From positions 1,178,001 to 1,242,000 of the forward strand of contig CBDBJQ010000006.1 of the NCBI GenBank assembly GCA_965206405.1: DNA of 64,000 bases, written 5' to 3'. The notes beneath the pieces were generated by a model, which was given only the letters and a program-made list of their open reading frames with translations, did not search any database and had not been told where the DNA came from. Each line of letters begins with the position of its first letter. Position 1 is the stretch's first letter. The DNA is from CBDBJQ01 sp965206405. Lineage in GTDB: Bacteria; Pseudomonadota; Alphaproteobacteria; UBA8366. The position numbers were made by a program, and so were the translations under genes. Positions 19,179-27,964 of the stretch are shown here, in pieces.

Positions 19179-19544
19179 ATGGCTGAGAACTCTCCGCAAT
19201 TTTCCCCGGACAATCTCCCGGACAATACCGACAGAACGGCCAACTGGGTGCCTGCCTGGCTGACGGCGATGCGACCGTTGCAGATCCATCTTGTGGTGTA
19301 CCTCTTCTCCAACGGGCTGGCGCTTTTCCTTGGCCTGTGGACGCCGCTACTGCCGATTGTCTGGGGCCTGGTTCTTCTGGCGCATTATCTTGCCTTCAAG
19401 ACTGGGTCTGTCGACGAGCAGTGGGGGGAGGCATGGATGAACCGGATTCGTCGGCAAAGCTACGACCACCGGCATATCACGGATATCGTCGAATCTACCG
19501 AGCACGACAACAAGGACGATCCGGCAGCGCCCCGCCGAGAATAA
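19179..19544 (+). CDS. 2TM-domain small membrane protein of unknown function
   Basis: The 121-residue protein has a polar N-terminus, then two close transmembrane helices within IHLVVYLFSNGLALFLGL and PIVWGLVLLAHYLAF, and a charged C-terminus. The pattern RPLQIHLVVYLFSNGLALFLG, followed by a GxxD/EQWGEAWMNRIR segment, resembles the 2TM domain family of unknown role. ATG at 19179 has TGAGG nine bases upstream and is preferred to an earlier start at 19104. The gene is divergent from apt. Three imperfect copies of a unit of about 13 bases (GCGAACAGA-like) follow directly after the stop. Confidence 0.6.
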   Translation: MAENSPQFSPDNLPDNTDRTANWVPAWLTAMRPLQIHLVVYLFSNGLALFLGLWTPLLPIVWGLVLLAHYLAFKTGSVDEQWGEAWMNRIRRQSYDHRHITDIVESTEHDNKDDPAAPRRE

Positions 19545-19636
19545 GGGGCGCGAACAGAAGCCGCGAATAGAGGCCGTGAACAGGAACTACTATAGTGGTT
19601 CCGTTGCTGATAAGGGCTGCAAACGGCTCCGCCCGG

Positions 19637-20149
19637 TCAGACCGGGCCACCTTTTACCTTGGGTTTGATATCGCCTTCCGCCATCGCTGGATAGCGGCGG
19701 GTGATGCGGATCACGCGCACGGTGTAGCGCAGCCACAGCATCAGGAACACGAGAAGCAATCCCTGCTCGATGGCGTGCAGCTTCGGGGGGAAGCCGCTGG
19801 TTATGAGGTAGAGCAGGATGGCCAGCGGCGCCGTCGCACTCCACATGGCGGCGAGGGGATGTTTGGTCCCGTTCAGAAGGAACACGGCCATTACGATCGT
19901 AAAGGCGTAGACCAGGACGAACAGATAGGCGATCCCGCCCGTCTCGCGGGTAACGGCGACAAAACTCATCACCGCGACCAGGGCGAAGGGGGTCGCAACG
20001 AAGATGACGAACAGGAAGAGTTCCTTGTTGGCTTGGGCCTTGTTGAGCTGGTCAACACGGAAAAAGTAGGGCGTCCGGTCGTCGTCCCAGACGTACTTCC
20101 TGACGTATTTCTCCCAGCTTGCCTTGCTACGCTGTGGCTTTTGCATCAC
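19637..20149 (-). CDS. multi-pass membrane protein linked to the TRAP cluster, unknown function
   Basis: The 170-residue protein has a basic N-terminus (RSKASWEKYVRKYVWDDDR) and about four membrane helices: LFLFVIFVATPFALVAVMSF, AYLFVLVYAFTIVMAVFLL, LAAMWSATAPLAILLYLI and LHAIEQGLLLVFLMLWLRY. A basic tail ends KPKVKGGPV. I do not recognise the family. It is the last leftward gene after dctP, dctM and dctQ, 123 bases from dctQ, so it may be an accessory membrane component. The intervening region holds a 15-bp near-duplication (GCCTGAATGCAGAGC / GCCTGAATTCAGAAC). Confidence 0.6.
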   Translation of the reverse strand: MMQKPQRSKASWEKYVRKYVWDDDRTPYFFRVDQLNKAQANKELFLFVIFVATPFALVAVMSFVAVTRETGGIAYLFVLVYAFTIVMAVFLLNGTKHPLAAMWSATAPLAILLYLITSGFPPKLHAIEQGLLLVFLMLWLRYTVRVIRITRRYPAMAEGDIKPKVKGGPV

Positions 20150-20272
20150 CAGTGTTGCGATGCGGGGGACATCCCCCGCTTCACAGGTTCCTCTGCATTA
20201 GAGAGAGCCTGAATGCAGAGCGCCTGAATTCAGAACTACTGCACGCGAAGCCCTGCATCACAAAGCCTTTAT

Positions 20273-21190
20273 TCAGATCAACCAACTCCAGAAGTCGAAG
20301 GTGTGAAACACCAGTATAATGATGACAACCATGACACCGAAGCCGAAGTAGTAGAAGAACTTCTGGCCCTTGCTGTCACCGGCATGCGCAAAGGTTTCTG
20401 AGTCTATGTTGCGGCTCATCAGCTTGCTGCTGTCTCCGCGCTTGGCCTCATTGGAGCCATCGGAGAACGAATCATCGATGTCCTCCAACAGCATCTTTTT
20501 CTGTTGTCTTTCCTCTTCACGCTCGACGGTGTAGCACTGGAAATTCTGCTGGCTCGTGGAACCAAACAGGGCGAAGGCGACCTGCAGCCAGTTGGCGATT
20601 CCCGCGATCGCGGCGATTCCAAGGCCGAACACCAGGACCGACTTGATTGCCCAGCGGTGGGAGAGGCCGACGAGGGAGGCCGATTGTTCGTTCACGGCCC
20701 AGGCATCGGCCGCATAGATGATGGCGAACCACCCGACGACAAGGCAATAGGGCACCATGAACAGGGTGCAGCCAATCAGCTCGATCCAGGCCTGTTTGCG
20801 GAAATGCAGCTTCTCGCGGACGAGATCGACGCGAACATGGCGGTTGTAGATGTAGCCGTAACCAAGAACGAGGACGAACATCGCTGTATGGAAGTGCCAT
20901 TCGAGCTCCTGGAGAAGAGTCGAGCGGAACGGGATCCAGTTGAGAAGGTTTGAGTACATCCAGTCCCGCGCCTCGATCATACCCTGCGCCAGCATGACGT
21001 CGCCGACCATTTTCATGAGCTTGCGCTGGAGGACATCCCACATGGTGATGAACACCAGGGGAAGCATGAACAGGCTCCCCCATTTGCCGATCGTTTCGGC
21101 AAACCTGCCCAGGGTCGCGCTCCAGCGGATCGCTGCAGCGTGTTCCGCGGGAGGCGCGTCAAGCGTTTGGGCGGCGTCTTGTACGGTCAT
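20273..21190 (-). CDS. dctQ: TRAP transporter small permease (DctQ), extended C-terminus
   Basis: DctQ proteins are four-helix small permeases that pair with DctM in sodium-driven TRAP uptake systems. Here 305 residues are present, well above the usual 160-220. The first part has the DctQ helices (GSLFMLPLVFITMWDVLQRK, HTAMFVLVLGYGYIYNRHVRVDL, WIELIGCTLFMVPYCLVVGW and a fourth near residue 190). A hydrophilic stretch of about 70 residues follows, rich in Glu, Asp, Ser and Lys (EREEERQQKKMLLEDIDDSF). The protein then ends with an extra hydrophobic helix FYYFGFGVMVVIIILVF. This extension is unusual and may be a cytoplasmic regulatory loop with an added anchor. The gene lies 83 bases after dctM on the leftward transcript. 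Confidence 0.85.
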   Translation of the reverse strand: MTVQDAAQTLDAPPAEHAAAIRWSATLGRFAETIGKWGSLFMLPLVFITMWDVLQRKLMKMVGDVMLAQGMIEARDWMYSNLLNWIPFRSTLLQELEWHFHTAMFVLVLGYGYIYNRHVRVDLVREKLHFRKQAWIELIGCTLFMVPYCLVVGWFAIIYAADAWAVNEQSASLVGLSHRWAIKSVLVFGLGIAAIAGIANWLQVAFALFGSTSQQNFQCYTVEREEERQQKKMLLEDIDDSFSDGSNEAKRGDSSKLMSRNIDSETFAHAGDSKGQKFFYYFGFGVMVVIIILVFHTFDFWSWLI

Positions 21191-21273
21191 GATCCGGATT
21201 CCTCTTTACCTCAGATCCGTCCTTGCCCCAAATCGATCGTACATCGATCGAACCTTTGGCCATCCGGTTCTGG

Positions 21274-22659
21274 CTACTGGGCCAGACCGGGGAGCCAGAG
21301 GGCGATGTTCGGATAGGCGATCACCAGGGACAGTATAGCAAGCTGGAGGATAACAAAGGGAATAATGCCCTTGTAGATGCTTGACAGCTGGATTTCCCGT
21401 GGTGCGATTCCCTTTAGGTAGAACAATGCGTAGCCGAATGGCGGGGTCAGGAACGAGGTCTGCAGGTTGATCGCCACCAGAACTGTGAACCAATATAGCA
21501 TGGCCCGGTTTTCGTTTGAGACATGCGCGCCGAAATCCATATCGACGACGATCGGCGCGAAGACGGGAAGGATAATCAGGGTGATCTCGACCCAATCGAG
21601 GAAGAACCCGAGAACGAAGACCACGCCCATAATCAGAAACAGCAATCCCCAGGTGGTGAAGCCGCCTTCGAGGAGCAAATGCTCGATGATGTCGTCGCCG
21701 CCGAGCGACCGGAACACATACGCAAAGCAGGTCGCACAGATGATGATGAAGAAGATGAAGGAGACTGTCAGACCCGAGGAGTGACAGACGCCGACAACCA
21801 TTTCCCGCTTGAGGCGACGATTGATGAGAGCCAGGAAGGTGGCGCCGAAAGCGCCGACGGCTCCGGCCTCCGATGGCGTCGCCCAGCCCAGCAGGATCGA
21901 GCCTTTCACCAGGGCGATCAGAAACACCGGCGGGAAGAAGCTTCGCAGTAGGAGCGGCCCCATCTCGTTGCGCGGCACGGTGAGCAAATCGGGCGGCAGG
22001 GGCGGCGCGAGGTCTTTCTTGATACCTGCGGCGACAGCGATGTAGATGACGTAGAGGGCGGCAAGTGCGAGGCCCGGCATGAGGGCGGCCAGGAACAGAT
22101 CACCAACCGAGACCTGCATCAGGTCGGCCATGATGATCAGCATGATGCTTGGCGGGATCAGGATGCCGAGCGTGCCCGAGGCGCAGATTGTCCCGGTCGC
22201 CAGCTGGTGGCTGTATTTTTGGCGCAGCATCGTCGGCAAGGCCAATGCCGTCATCATGGTGACGGAGGCGCCGATGATGCCCGTCATGGCAGCGAGGATC
22301 GTGCCCATGATGGCAACGGATATCGCTAGGCCACCCGGCACGCGCTTGAGCAGCACCTGGCAGCAATAGAGCATATCGTTGGCAACCCCGCTCCGTTCCA
22401 TCATGACGCCCATGAAGACGAAGGTCGGGACCGCAACCAGCACGAGGTTTTCGGCGGCCTGGCCCCAGATCCGGGGCAGGAAGTTGAAGAATTCTATGAA
22501 CGAGAAGATGTCGAACAGAAAGCCGAGAAATCCGTAGAGCAGAGACAGTCCGCCGAGAATGAAAGCCACCGGATAACCGGTGAACAGCAGGGCGGCGAGT
22601 GTGCAAAACATCAGGATCGGCAGGAAGTCGATCACGAGGTCGGTCAGTTCGACGAACAT
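21274..22659 (-). CDS. dctM: TRAP transporter large permease (DctM)
   Basis: The 461-residue protein is the channel subunit of a TRAP transporter, with about 12 membrane helices. It shows the family features TGYPVAFILGGLSL, the first re-entrant region ending near TGIIGASVTMMTALALPTML, and ATGTICASGTLGILIPPSIM. A second half contains GWATPSEAGAVGAFGATFLA and VFVLGFFLDWVEITLIILPV. It moves substrate together with sodium after delivery by the periplasmic binding protein. The gene lies between dctP and dctQ. The GFFLDW segment and a binding protein of the 7TMR-like mannitol/carboxylate class suggest an organic acid, but the substrate is not resolvable. Confidence 0.93.
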   Translation of the reverse strand: MFVELTDLVIDFLPILMFCTLAALLFTGYPVAFILGGLSLLYGFLGFLFDIFSFIEFFNFLPRIWGQAAENLVLVAVPTFVFMGVMMERSGVANDMLYCCQVLLKRVPGGLAISVAIMGTILAAMTGIIGASVTMMTALALPTMLRQKYSHQLATGTICASGTLGILIPPSIMLIIMADLMQVSVGDLFLAALMPGLALAALYVIYIAVAAGIKKDLAPPLPPDLLTVPRNEMGPLLLRSFFPPVFLIALVKGSILLGWATPSEAGAVGAFGATFLALINRRLKREMVVGVCHSSGLTVSFIFFIIICATCFAYVFRSLGGDDIIEHLLLEGGFTTWGLLFLIMGVVFVLGFFLDWVEITLIILPVFAPIVVDMDFGAHVSNENRAMLYWFTVLVAINLQTSFLTPPFGYALFYLKGIAPREIQLSSIYKGIIPFVILQLAILSLVIAYPNIALWLPGLAQ

Positions 22660-22809
22660 TCCGTAGCTCCGTTAAATTGTGCGGGGCATATCAATTACGC
22701 GAATGACGCCGGCATCGTTCGGATAGGATCGCCGAGGCGGGCGTTATAGGAAAACGTTTCTGCCCGGTAAATCACACGGCAAATCACGATAACATGAGAC
22801 AAACCGCCG

Positions 22810-22841
22810 CCGAAACCTCCCCCGTATAGGGGAGGTTTCGG
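22810..22841 (-). promoter_or_regulatory. perfect 13-bp stem-loop between dctP and dctM
   Basis: The arms CCGAAACCTCCCC and GGGGAGGTTTCGG enclose a six-base loop. There is no T-run on the leftward transcript, so it looks more like an intercistronic mRNA stabiliser or partial terminator than a simple terminator. It would allow more binding protein than permease to be made. Confidence 0.75.
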
Positions 22842-22889
22842 CGCACTGGACCAAGGGAGGAGGTCCGACTTTTGCGGCTTGCTTTAGGC

Positions 22890-23960
22890 TTACTTCAGGT
22901 AGGTGCTGTCCAGCATTTGGGCATTGCCCCAAAGGCTGTAGTCTTTGCGGAACGCGTAGTAGCTGTCGGCAACCTTCTTGAACAGCGCGTCTTTTGCCGA
23001 TTCCTCGGCGACAACCTCGTTCCAGGCCTTCTCGAACTGGGCCAGCTGGCTATCTTTCCAGCGCTTGATGGTAACGCCGTGCTTGTCCTGCATCGTCTTC
23101 ATGGCGCCGAAGTTCTTGGCTTCGGTCTCAGCGTAGGTATGCATGATGCTGTAGCCGAGAGTCATCTCGATGGCGCGCTTGTGTGCTTTCGAGAGCTTAT
23201 TCCAAGACGACTTGTTCATCAGGAGCTCGGAGACCGAAGTTTGCTGATGCCAGCCCGGGAAGTAGTTGAACTTCGCGATCTGGTGGAAGCCGAGGTTGAT
23301 GTCCATGGTCGGCATCGAGAACTCGGTGGCGTCGATGACGCCGCGCTCAAGTGCGGGATAGATGTCGGCACCGGCAAGCAGCTGAGTCGCCGCGCCCATC
23401 TTCTGCATCACCTTCGCACCAAGACCGAAGAAACGCATCTTCAGGCCCTTGAGCTCCTCAAGCGACTGCACCTCGCCCTTGAACCAGCCGGAAGTCTCCG
23501 GGCCGATCGCAAAGCTGTCGAGCGAGTAGAGGTTGTGCTTGTCGTAGATCTCCTGACGTAGGTCGTTGCCGCCGCCGAAGATCTTCCAGGCCATGTATTC
23601 GCCAAAGCCGGGGCCGAAGGGTACGGCGGTGAAGAACGACAGGGCCGGATACTTGGCAGTGTGGTAGCCTGGCGTGGTCCAGCAAGATTCGACCGCCTGC
23701 TTGGAGGCAGCGTCGAAGCACTCAAGGGCCGGGATAAGCGCGCCTGGCTCAAAGAACTTGATGGTCAATGTTCCACCAGTCACGTCCTTGATGTTTTGCG
23801 AGAACCTGACTCCTGATTCGCCCAGGTGTGGCAGTTTGCTTCCGAAGGCAGATTGCATCTTCCAGCGCACCTTCTGGGCATCGGCTTCACCAGCCATGCC
23901 CATAAAGAGGCCGCCGGCAATGGCAACAGCCAAAGCAGCCGAAAAGAATTTGAACTTCAT
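22890..23960 (-). CDS. dctP: TRAP transporter periplasmic substrate-binding protein (DctP)
   Basis: The 356-residue protein has a signal peptide (MKFKFFSAALAVAIAGGLFM, cleaved after EADA) and the DctP fold. Visible features are the ligand-binding region EQ/EYMAWKIFGGGNDLRQEIYDKH, the SGWFKGEVQSLEELKGLKMR motif and ALERGVIDATEFSMPTMD, close to the conserved substrate-contact segment. It captures an organic acid in the periplasm and hands it to DctQM. The ATG at 23960 follows a strong GGAGGAG; an upstream extension would bury the signal peptide. It is the first gene of the leftward TRAP transcript, separated from dctM by 230 bases with the strong hairpin. Confidence 0.93.
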   Translation of the reverse strand: MKFKFFSAALAVAIAGGLFMGMAGEADAQKVRWKMQSAFGSKLPHLGESGVRFSQNIKDVTGGTLTIKFFEPGALIPALECFDAASKQAVESCWTTPGYHTAKYPALSFFTAVPFGPGFGEYMAWKIFGGGNDLRQEIYDKHNLYSLDSFAIGPETSGWFKGEVQSLEELKGLKMRFFGLGAKVMQKMGAATQLLAGADIYPALERGVIDATEFSMPTMDINLGFHQIAKFNYFPGWHQQTSVSELLMNKSSWNKLSKAHKRAIEMTLGYSIMHTYAETEAKNFGAMKTMQDKHGVTIKRWKDSQLAQFEKAWNEVVAEESAKDALFKKVADSYYAFRKDYSLWGNAQMLDSTYLK

Positions 23961-24165
23961 TGGGGGACTCCTCCCGTTAGTTTGCCGGCCGCCACTTGAG
24001 GAAGCAGCGACACGGCGCATTCGCGCATCTATAACACCGCCGCCGCAGGGATGGCAAACAAATATAGGCAAATACAGGGTGAACCAAACCGGGGCGGGAC
24101 GGGTTGCCGACCCGGGTTTTGGCTTTGGGTTTCCCCTGGGACGCGGCGCGCCTCGCCTCGCCGCG

Positions 24166-24195
24166 CCTCACCTCACCTCACCTCACCTCACCTCA
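24166..24195 (+). repeat. pentanucleotide repeat CCTCA x6
   Basis: Six perfect copies lie four bases downstream of the amidase stop codon, outside the coding region. A degenerate CCTCG/CCGCG stretch precedes them. It is a potential slippage site with no obvious gene to switch. Confidence 0.9.
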
Positions 24196-24199
24196 CCCC

Positions 24200-25501
24200 T
24201 CAGCCGAGCAGCGGCAGATTGAGGGTGCGGGCGGCCCAGCGGGCGGCGGCGAAAAGATGCGCCTCCGAGCCCTTGCGAGCGACCATCTGGACGCCGAGCG
24301 GCAGGCCCTTCGGCCCTTTGCCGACAGGGATCTGCAGGCAAGGAAGGTGAAGGGTAGTCCAGAAGCGATTGAACTCGGCGTTGCCGGTCGATCCCAAGCC
24401 TTCCGGCGCCTCTCCCGGTGCCGGGAGCGTAAGCAGGATCTCGTCCTTGGCCACGATATCAGGAAAGGCCTTACGGCAGGATTCGGCCAGGGCGGCGGCG
24501 CCGTCGAACGCCTCGGCGCTGTGGCTCTGGCCGATCTCGATCAGTTCCTGGGTCGATGAGGGGATATCGTCCCAGTGGTTTTCGATCTCCCAGGCCAGAC
24601 CTCTGACGGCGCCCGCGCTCATGAGGATGTCGTGGGCGGTGAATATCTCCGGGAACGGGTCGGGAAGGACCAGGTCCTTCACCTTGGCGCCGGCCTTGCC
24701 GAGTGCCGCATGGGTGTCCTCGAGGATCGCCTTGCCTTCCGGCTCCGCCTGATCCCAGCTGACGGTCTGCACCAGGGAGAGTTTTGGCGGCTTCGTGTCG
24801 TCGGCCACGGCCAGGGGCGTATCGAGGCCTTGTAGCGCTGCGCCGGCCAGGGGTAGGTCGTCCAAGCTGCGCACATAGAAGCCCAGCGTGTCGAGGAGCT
24901 TGGCGAGCTCCTTGGTGCCGGCGATCTCGATGGCATCGAAGACGGGCTTGTAGGCAAGCACGCCGCAATAAGCGCCGGGTCGCAGCACCGAGCCTCCGGT
25001 CTGGGTGCCAAGGGCGAGCGGCACCATGTTGTCGGCGACCGCCGCTGCCGAGCCGCTGGACGATCCGCCCGGAGTGTGCGCCGGGTTGCGGGGGTTGCAA
25101 GCTGGCGAGATGTTGCGGTGGGCAAAGGTGGTGGTGTGGGTCTTGCCCATGATGAAGGCGCCGGCGCGCTGGAGGATGGGAACGCAGGCGGCGTCGCACT
25201 CGGGCACATGGTCGGGATAGATGATCGAGTTGTAGCGGGTCGGCATCTCGGCGGTGTCGATGATGTCCTTGAGGCCGACGGGAATGCCCCCGAGGATCCC
25301 CTTGCATCCGGCCGCATCCGCCTTGGCTGCCGCGGCGATCGCCTGGTCCGGATCGAGATGGGCCCAGGCATGGACGGTGCCCTCCCGTGTCGCGATCCGC
25401 TCGAGACAGGATCGGGTGAGGGTTTCCGCATCAAGGGTGCCATCAACAATCGCGCGTCGCGCGGCCGAGATTGAAAGTGTTGCCGGATCCGTCTGTGCCA
25501 C
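24200..25501 (-). CDS. amidase-signature family amidase
   Basis: The 433-residue enzyme carries the amidase-signature catalytic set: Lys78 in GIPVGLKDIIDT, the cis-Ser region TPGGSSSGSAAAVAD (147-149) and the nucleophile Ser171 in GTQTGGSVLRPGAYCGV. These enzymes hydrolyse amide bonds in the cytoplasm; subfamilies include allophanate hydrolase, acetamidase, GatA and 6-aminohexanoate cyclic dimer hydrolase. There is no gatB or gatC nearby, and the length is shorter than GatA, so a catabolic or detoxifying amidase is likely. It is leftward, upstream of the TRAP genes, and may prepare or use the imported substrate; this is inference only. Confidence 0.85.
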   Translation of the reverse strand: MAQTDPATLSISAARRAIVDGTLDAETLTRSCLERIATREGTVHAWAHLDPDQAIAAAAKADAAGCKGILGGIPVGLKDIIDTAEMPTRYNSIIYPDHVPECDAACVPILQRAGAFIMGKTHTTTFAHRNISPACNPRNPAHTPGGSSSGSAAAVADNMVPLALGTQTGGSVLRPGAYCGVLAYKPVFDAIEIAGTKELAKLLDTLGFYVRSLDDLPLAGAALQGLDTPLAVADDTKPPKLSLVQTVSWDQAEPEGKAILEDTHAALGKAGAKVKDLVLPDPFPEIFTAHDILMSAGAVRGLAWEIENHWDDIPSSTQELIEIGQSHSAEAFDGAAALAESCRKAFPDIVAKDEILLTLPAPGEAPEGLGSTGNAEFNRFWTTLHLPCLQIPVGKGPKGLPLGVQMVARKGSEAHLFAAARWAARTLNLPLLG

Positions 25502-25568
25502 GCCGCTCTCCCGTTCTGTCTCGTATTGTCACGTTTCGCTGGTTGCGATATAAGCCGCAACCTGCAAC

Positions 25569-25645
25569 CGGGGAGTAGCTCAGCCTGGCAGAGCACTACG
25601 TTCGGGACGTAGGGGCCGGTGGTTCGAATCCACTCTCCCCGACCA
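25569..25645 (+). tRNA. tRNA-Pro (CGG anticodon)
   Basis: The acceptor CGGGGAG pairs with CTCCCCG. The D-arm is AGCTCAGCCTGGCAGAGC, the anticodon stem CTACG/CGTAG encloses loop TTCGGGA with anticodon CGG, and the T-arm contains GGTTCGAATCC. CCA is encoded at 25643-25645. It reads the Pro codon CCG, which suits a high-GC genome. No integrase or attachment-site duplication is visible beside it. Confidence 0.95.
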
Positions 25646-25716
25646 CCGCCGGTCTCCGATGACAGCCGGCGAATGGCGCGAATTGACTGCGCAGGTTGCG
25701 GAAAGGGCCCGTAAAC

Positions 25717-26466
25717 ATGAACAAAATCGACCTTGAGGGCCGTCGCGCCGTGATTACGGGCGGCGCCCAGGGCATTGGGCGCGCCATCGCCGAGCGCTTT
25801 GTCGCCAGCGGCGCAAGTGTCGCTCTCTGGGATATCGACAAGGATCTCGCCATCACCGCGGCGGCCGAGATCGGCGCCGAGGCGTCCTGCCGTGTGGTCG
25901 ATATCACCGACCCCGGAGCCGTTGAGGAGGCAGCCGCCGCCGAAGCGGCAGAATCAGGCGGCGGTGTCGACATTCTCGTCTGCAATGCGGGGATTTCCGG
26001 GCTGAATGTTCCCGTCTGGGATTACCCGATCGAGGAATGGCAGCGCATCATCGCCCTCGATCTGAGCGCGGTTTTCTACTGCTGTCGCGCCGTGGTGCCG
26101 CAGATGCGCGCCCGGGGCTACGGCCGCATCGTCAACATCGCCTCGATCGCCGGCAAGGAGGGCAATCCCAACGCGGTTGCCTACAGCGCTGCCAAGGCGG
26201 GCGTCATCGCTCTGACCAAGTCGATCGGCAAGGAGCTGGCGGACACCGAGATCCGCGTCAACTGCGTCACCCCGTCGGTGGCCAAGACGGCGATCTTCGA
26301 GCAGATGACCCAGGAGCATATCGACATGATGCTCTCCAAGGTGCCGGCCGGGCGGTTCGTGCGCGTCGACGAGATCGCCGCGCTGGTCGCATGGCTGGCA
26401 TCGGAGGACTGCTCGTTCTCCACCGGCGCCACCTTCGACATCACCGGCGGTCGCGCAACCTACTAG
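25717..26466 (+). CDS. short-chain dehydrogenase/reductase (3-oxoacyl-ACP reductase-like)
   Basis: The 249-residue SDR has the NAD(P) motif TGGAQGIG, NAG in LVCNAGISG, and the catalytic Ser and YxxxK in NIASIAGKEGNPNAVAYSAAK, with the C-terminal ATFDITGGRATY typical of FabG-like enzymes. Asp in WDID after the second strand suggests NAD preference. It probably reduces a keto group or oxidises an alcohol in a catabolic path; its substrate is unknown. ATG at 25717 is chosen because the SDR fold begins within eight residues. The 3' end lies in a diverged tandem duplication (GGTCGCGC-ACCT-CT...) that spans the stop codon. Confidence 0.85.
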   Translation: MNKIDLEGRRAVITGGAQGIGRAIAERFVASGASVALWDIDKDLAITAAAEIGAEASCRVVDITDPGAVEEAAAAEAAESGGGVDILVCNAGISGLNVPVWDYPIEEWQRIIALDLSAVFYCCRAVVPQMRARGYGRIVNIASIAGKEGNPNAVAYSAAKAGVIALTKSIGKELADTEIRVNCVTPSVAKTAIFEQMTQEHIDMMLSKVPAGRFVRVDEIAALVAWLASEDCSFSTGATFDITGGRATY

Positions 26467-27022
26467 ACCGGTCGCGCGACCTGCTGAGGATAGGCATCGG
26501 CAGTTAGGCATCGGCAGTCCCCGTCGGGATACCCAATCGCCTCATCAGGCTTCATTCCTGCTGAAGCCCCGCAGCGACAAGCACGAGGTTGAGCGACGTT
26601 CGACCAATCCCGTCCGTCTCGGATGAGGGCGGAGAAAAATTCAGCCCGGGTGCGACGTAATACGCCCCCTCCCGGAACTTCGGGTGTTTCTTGAGGAACG
26701 CCCGCAAACCTGTCAGGGGATGTCGGAGGCTGCTTCCCACTTCAAAGAGTAAGAGGGTGCGCGGGATCATCCTAGACAAGGTTCACTTCATTTTGACCTT
26801 CGCGCCAATGATAAAGGCGGATATTTCACTGCTCCCCGAGCGAACGAAGATGTGCGGCCAGTGAGGCCGAACCCTGTCTCCTTATACCAACGAGCAGGGC
26901 AGCCTTATGAATAAGGGGTATATTTGAGGCAGGTCACAGAAGGGGGCGCCGCCCGAGAGTCCCGGGCAGCGTCCCATTCAAAAAATGACCGGTAAAAAAC
27001 CGGGGTGGTCAAGCGGACATGA
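26467..27022 (+). other. intergenic region without a supportable gene
   Basis: This stretch of 556 bases has lower coding character than its surroundings. It begins with a perfect 14-bp tandem duplication (TAGGCATCGGCAGT at 26491-26504 and 26505-26518). A 75-codon leftward frame (26552-26779) has no recognisable domain and no ribosome site. A terminator-like hairpin ends the region near 27004. It could hold a decayed gene or a small RNA, but nothing more can be shown. Confidence 0.5.
26979..27004 (-). terminator. possible rho-independent terminator of the crotonase gene
   Basis: On the leftward transcript a CCGGT/ACCGG stem with a T-rich loop is followed by TCATTTTTTG. The stem is short (5 bp), so confidence is moderate. 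The position, 19 bases past the stop at 27023, is as expected. Confidence 0.5.
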
Positions 27023-27832
27023 TCAGACCGGGCAATCCGGTGTGAAGTTCGGCGACCGCTTCTCGAGATGCGCGCTGAGCCCCTCGCGGACCTCGCTGCC
27101 GGCGAAGCCGAGCATCTCCAGCGCCGTGGAGGCGTCGTAGGTCGGCCCCATCATCCGGTACCAGTTGTTGAGGGCGTATTTGGTCCAGCGGATGGCGCTG
27201 GGCGCACCGTTGACGAGGCGGGTTGCGATCTCGAGCGACTTCGCCTCGAGCTCGTCATCCTCAACACAAAGCGAGACGAGACCATATTTCTCGGCGTCCT
27301 CGCCATTGATCGGATCGCACAGCATCAGCAGGTACTTGGCCTTGGCCATGCCGCATAGCAGCGGCCAGCAGATTACCGCATGATCGCCGGCGGCGACGCC
27401 GAGGCGGGTGTGCCCGTCGACGATCTTCGCTGATTTTGCGGCGATCGAGATGTCGGCAAGCATGGCAACCACGAGACCGGCGCCGACGGCGACGCCGTTG
27501 ATGGCCGAGATCACCGGCTTGTTGCAGTCGATGACGTTGTAGACGAGATCGCGCGCCTCTTTCCAGGCGCGGATGCGGTCCATTTCGTTGTTCATGTTCT
27601 GCTCGATCATGCCAAAATCGCCACCCGAGGAGAACGCCTTGCCAGCGCCGGTAATGATAACAGCGCTGACAGTGTCATCGGCGTCGATCTCGCGCCAGAT
27701 ATTGGTCATCTGGGTGTGCCCCTTGGCGTCGAGCGAGTTGTAGGTCTTCGGGTTGTTCATGGTGATGCGCAGAACCCGATCGGCGGGTCTGTCGATGTCG
27801 AAAGCGTCGTATGCGGCGTAACGGTCGGCCAT
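27023..27832 (-). CDS. enoyl-CoA hydratase/isomerase family protein
   Basis: The 269-residue crotonase has the first oxyanion-hole segment GAGKAFSSGGDFGMIEQ and the second INGVAVGAGLVVAMLADISIA, with a later HTRLGVAAGDHAV in place of the usual Glu-containing PEVxLG region. The catalytic Glu pair of classical enoyl-CoA hydratase is not obvious, and Asp in AAGDHA may substitute. It may therefore be an isomerase, dehalogenase or decarboxylase within the superfamily rather than a plain hydratase. It stands alone and leftward, 132 bases from tlyA. Its upstream region carries a 9-bp tandem duplication at 27864-27881. Confidence 0.82.
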   Translation of the reverse strand: MADRYAAYDAFDIDRPADRVLRITMNNPKTYNSLDAKGHTQMTNIWREIDADDTVSAVIITGAGKAFSSGGDFGMIEQNMNNEMDRIRAWKEARDLVYNVIDCNKPVISAINGVAVGAGLVVAMLADISIAAKSAKIVDGHTRLGVAAGDHAVICWPLLCGMAKAKYLLMLCDPINGEDAEKYGLVSLCVEDDELEAKSLEIATRLVNGAPSAIRWTKYALNNWYRMMGPTYDASTALEMLGFAGSEVREGLSAHLEKRSPNFTPDCPV

Positions 27833-27964
27833 ATCCTGGAACTCCTTACGGTTTGGCGTTTTTTAGCGATTGTAGCGATTGCGTGGTTTTGCTTGAGAGG
27901 GCCGAAGCGCGTTCGGCAGCGTGCGCTAAAGAGATAGGCGCAAATCTCCCGCCGTCGATTCGCT

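Noticed and set aside
24166..24195. CCTCA repeat as a phase-variation switch of the amidase
   Set aside because: It lies after the stop codon, so slippage would not change the reading frame or the promoter of that gene.
25569..25645. tRNA-Pro as an integration site of a genomic island
   Set aside because: No integrase gene and no duplicated 3' tRNA end is seen on either side within the window.
26552..26779. Leftward 75-codon frame in the gap after the SDR gene
   Set aside because: It has no domain, ribosome site or neighbour relation, and composition unlike the genes around it.
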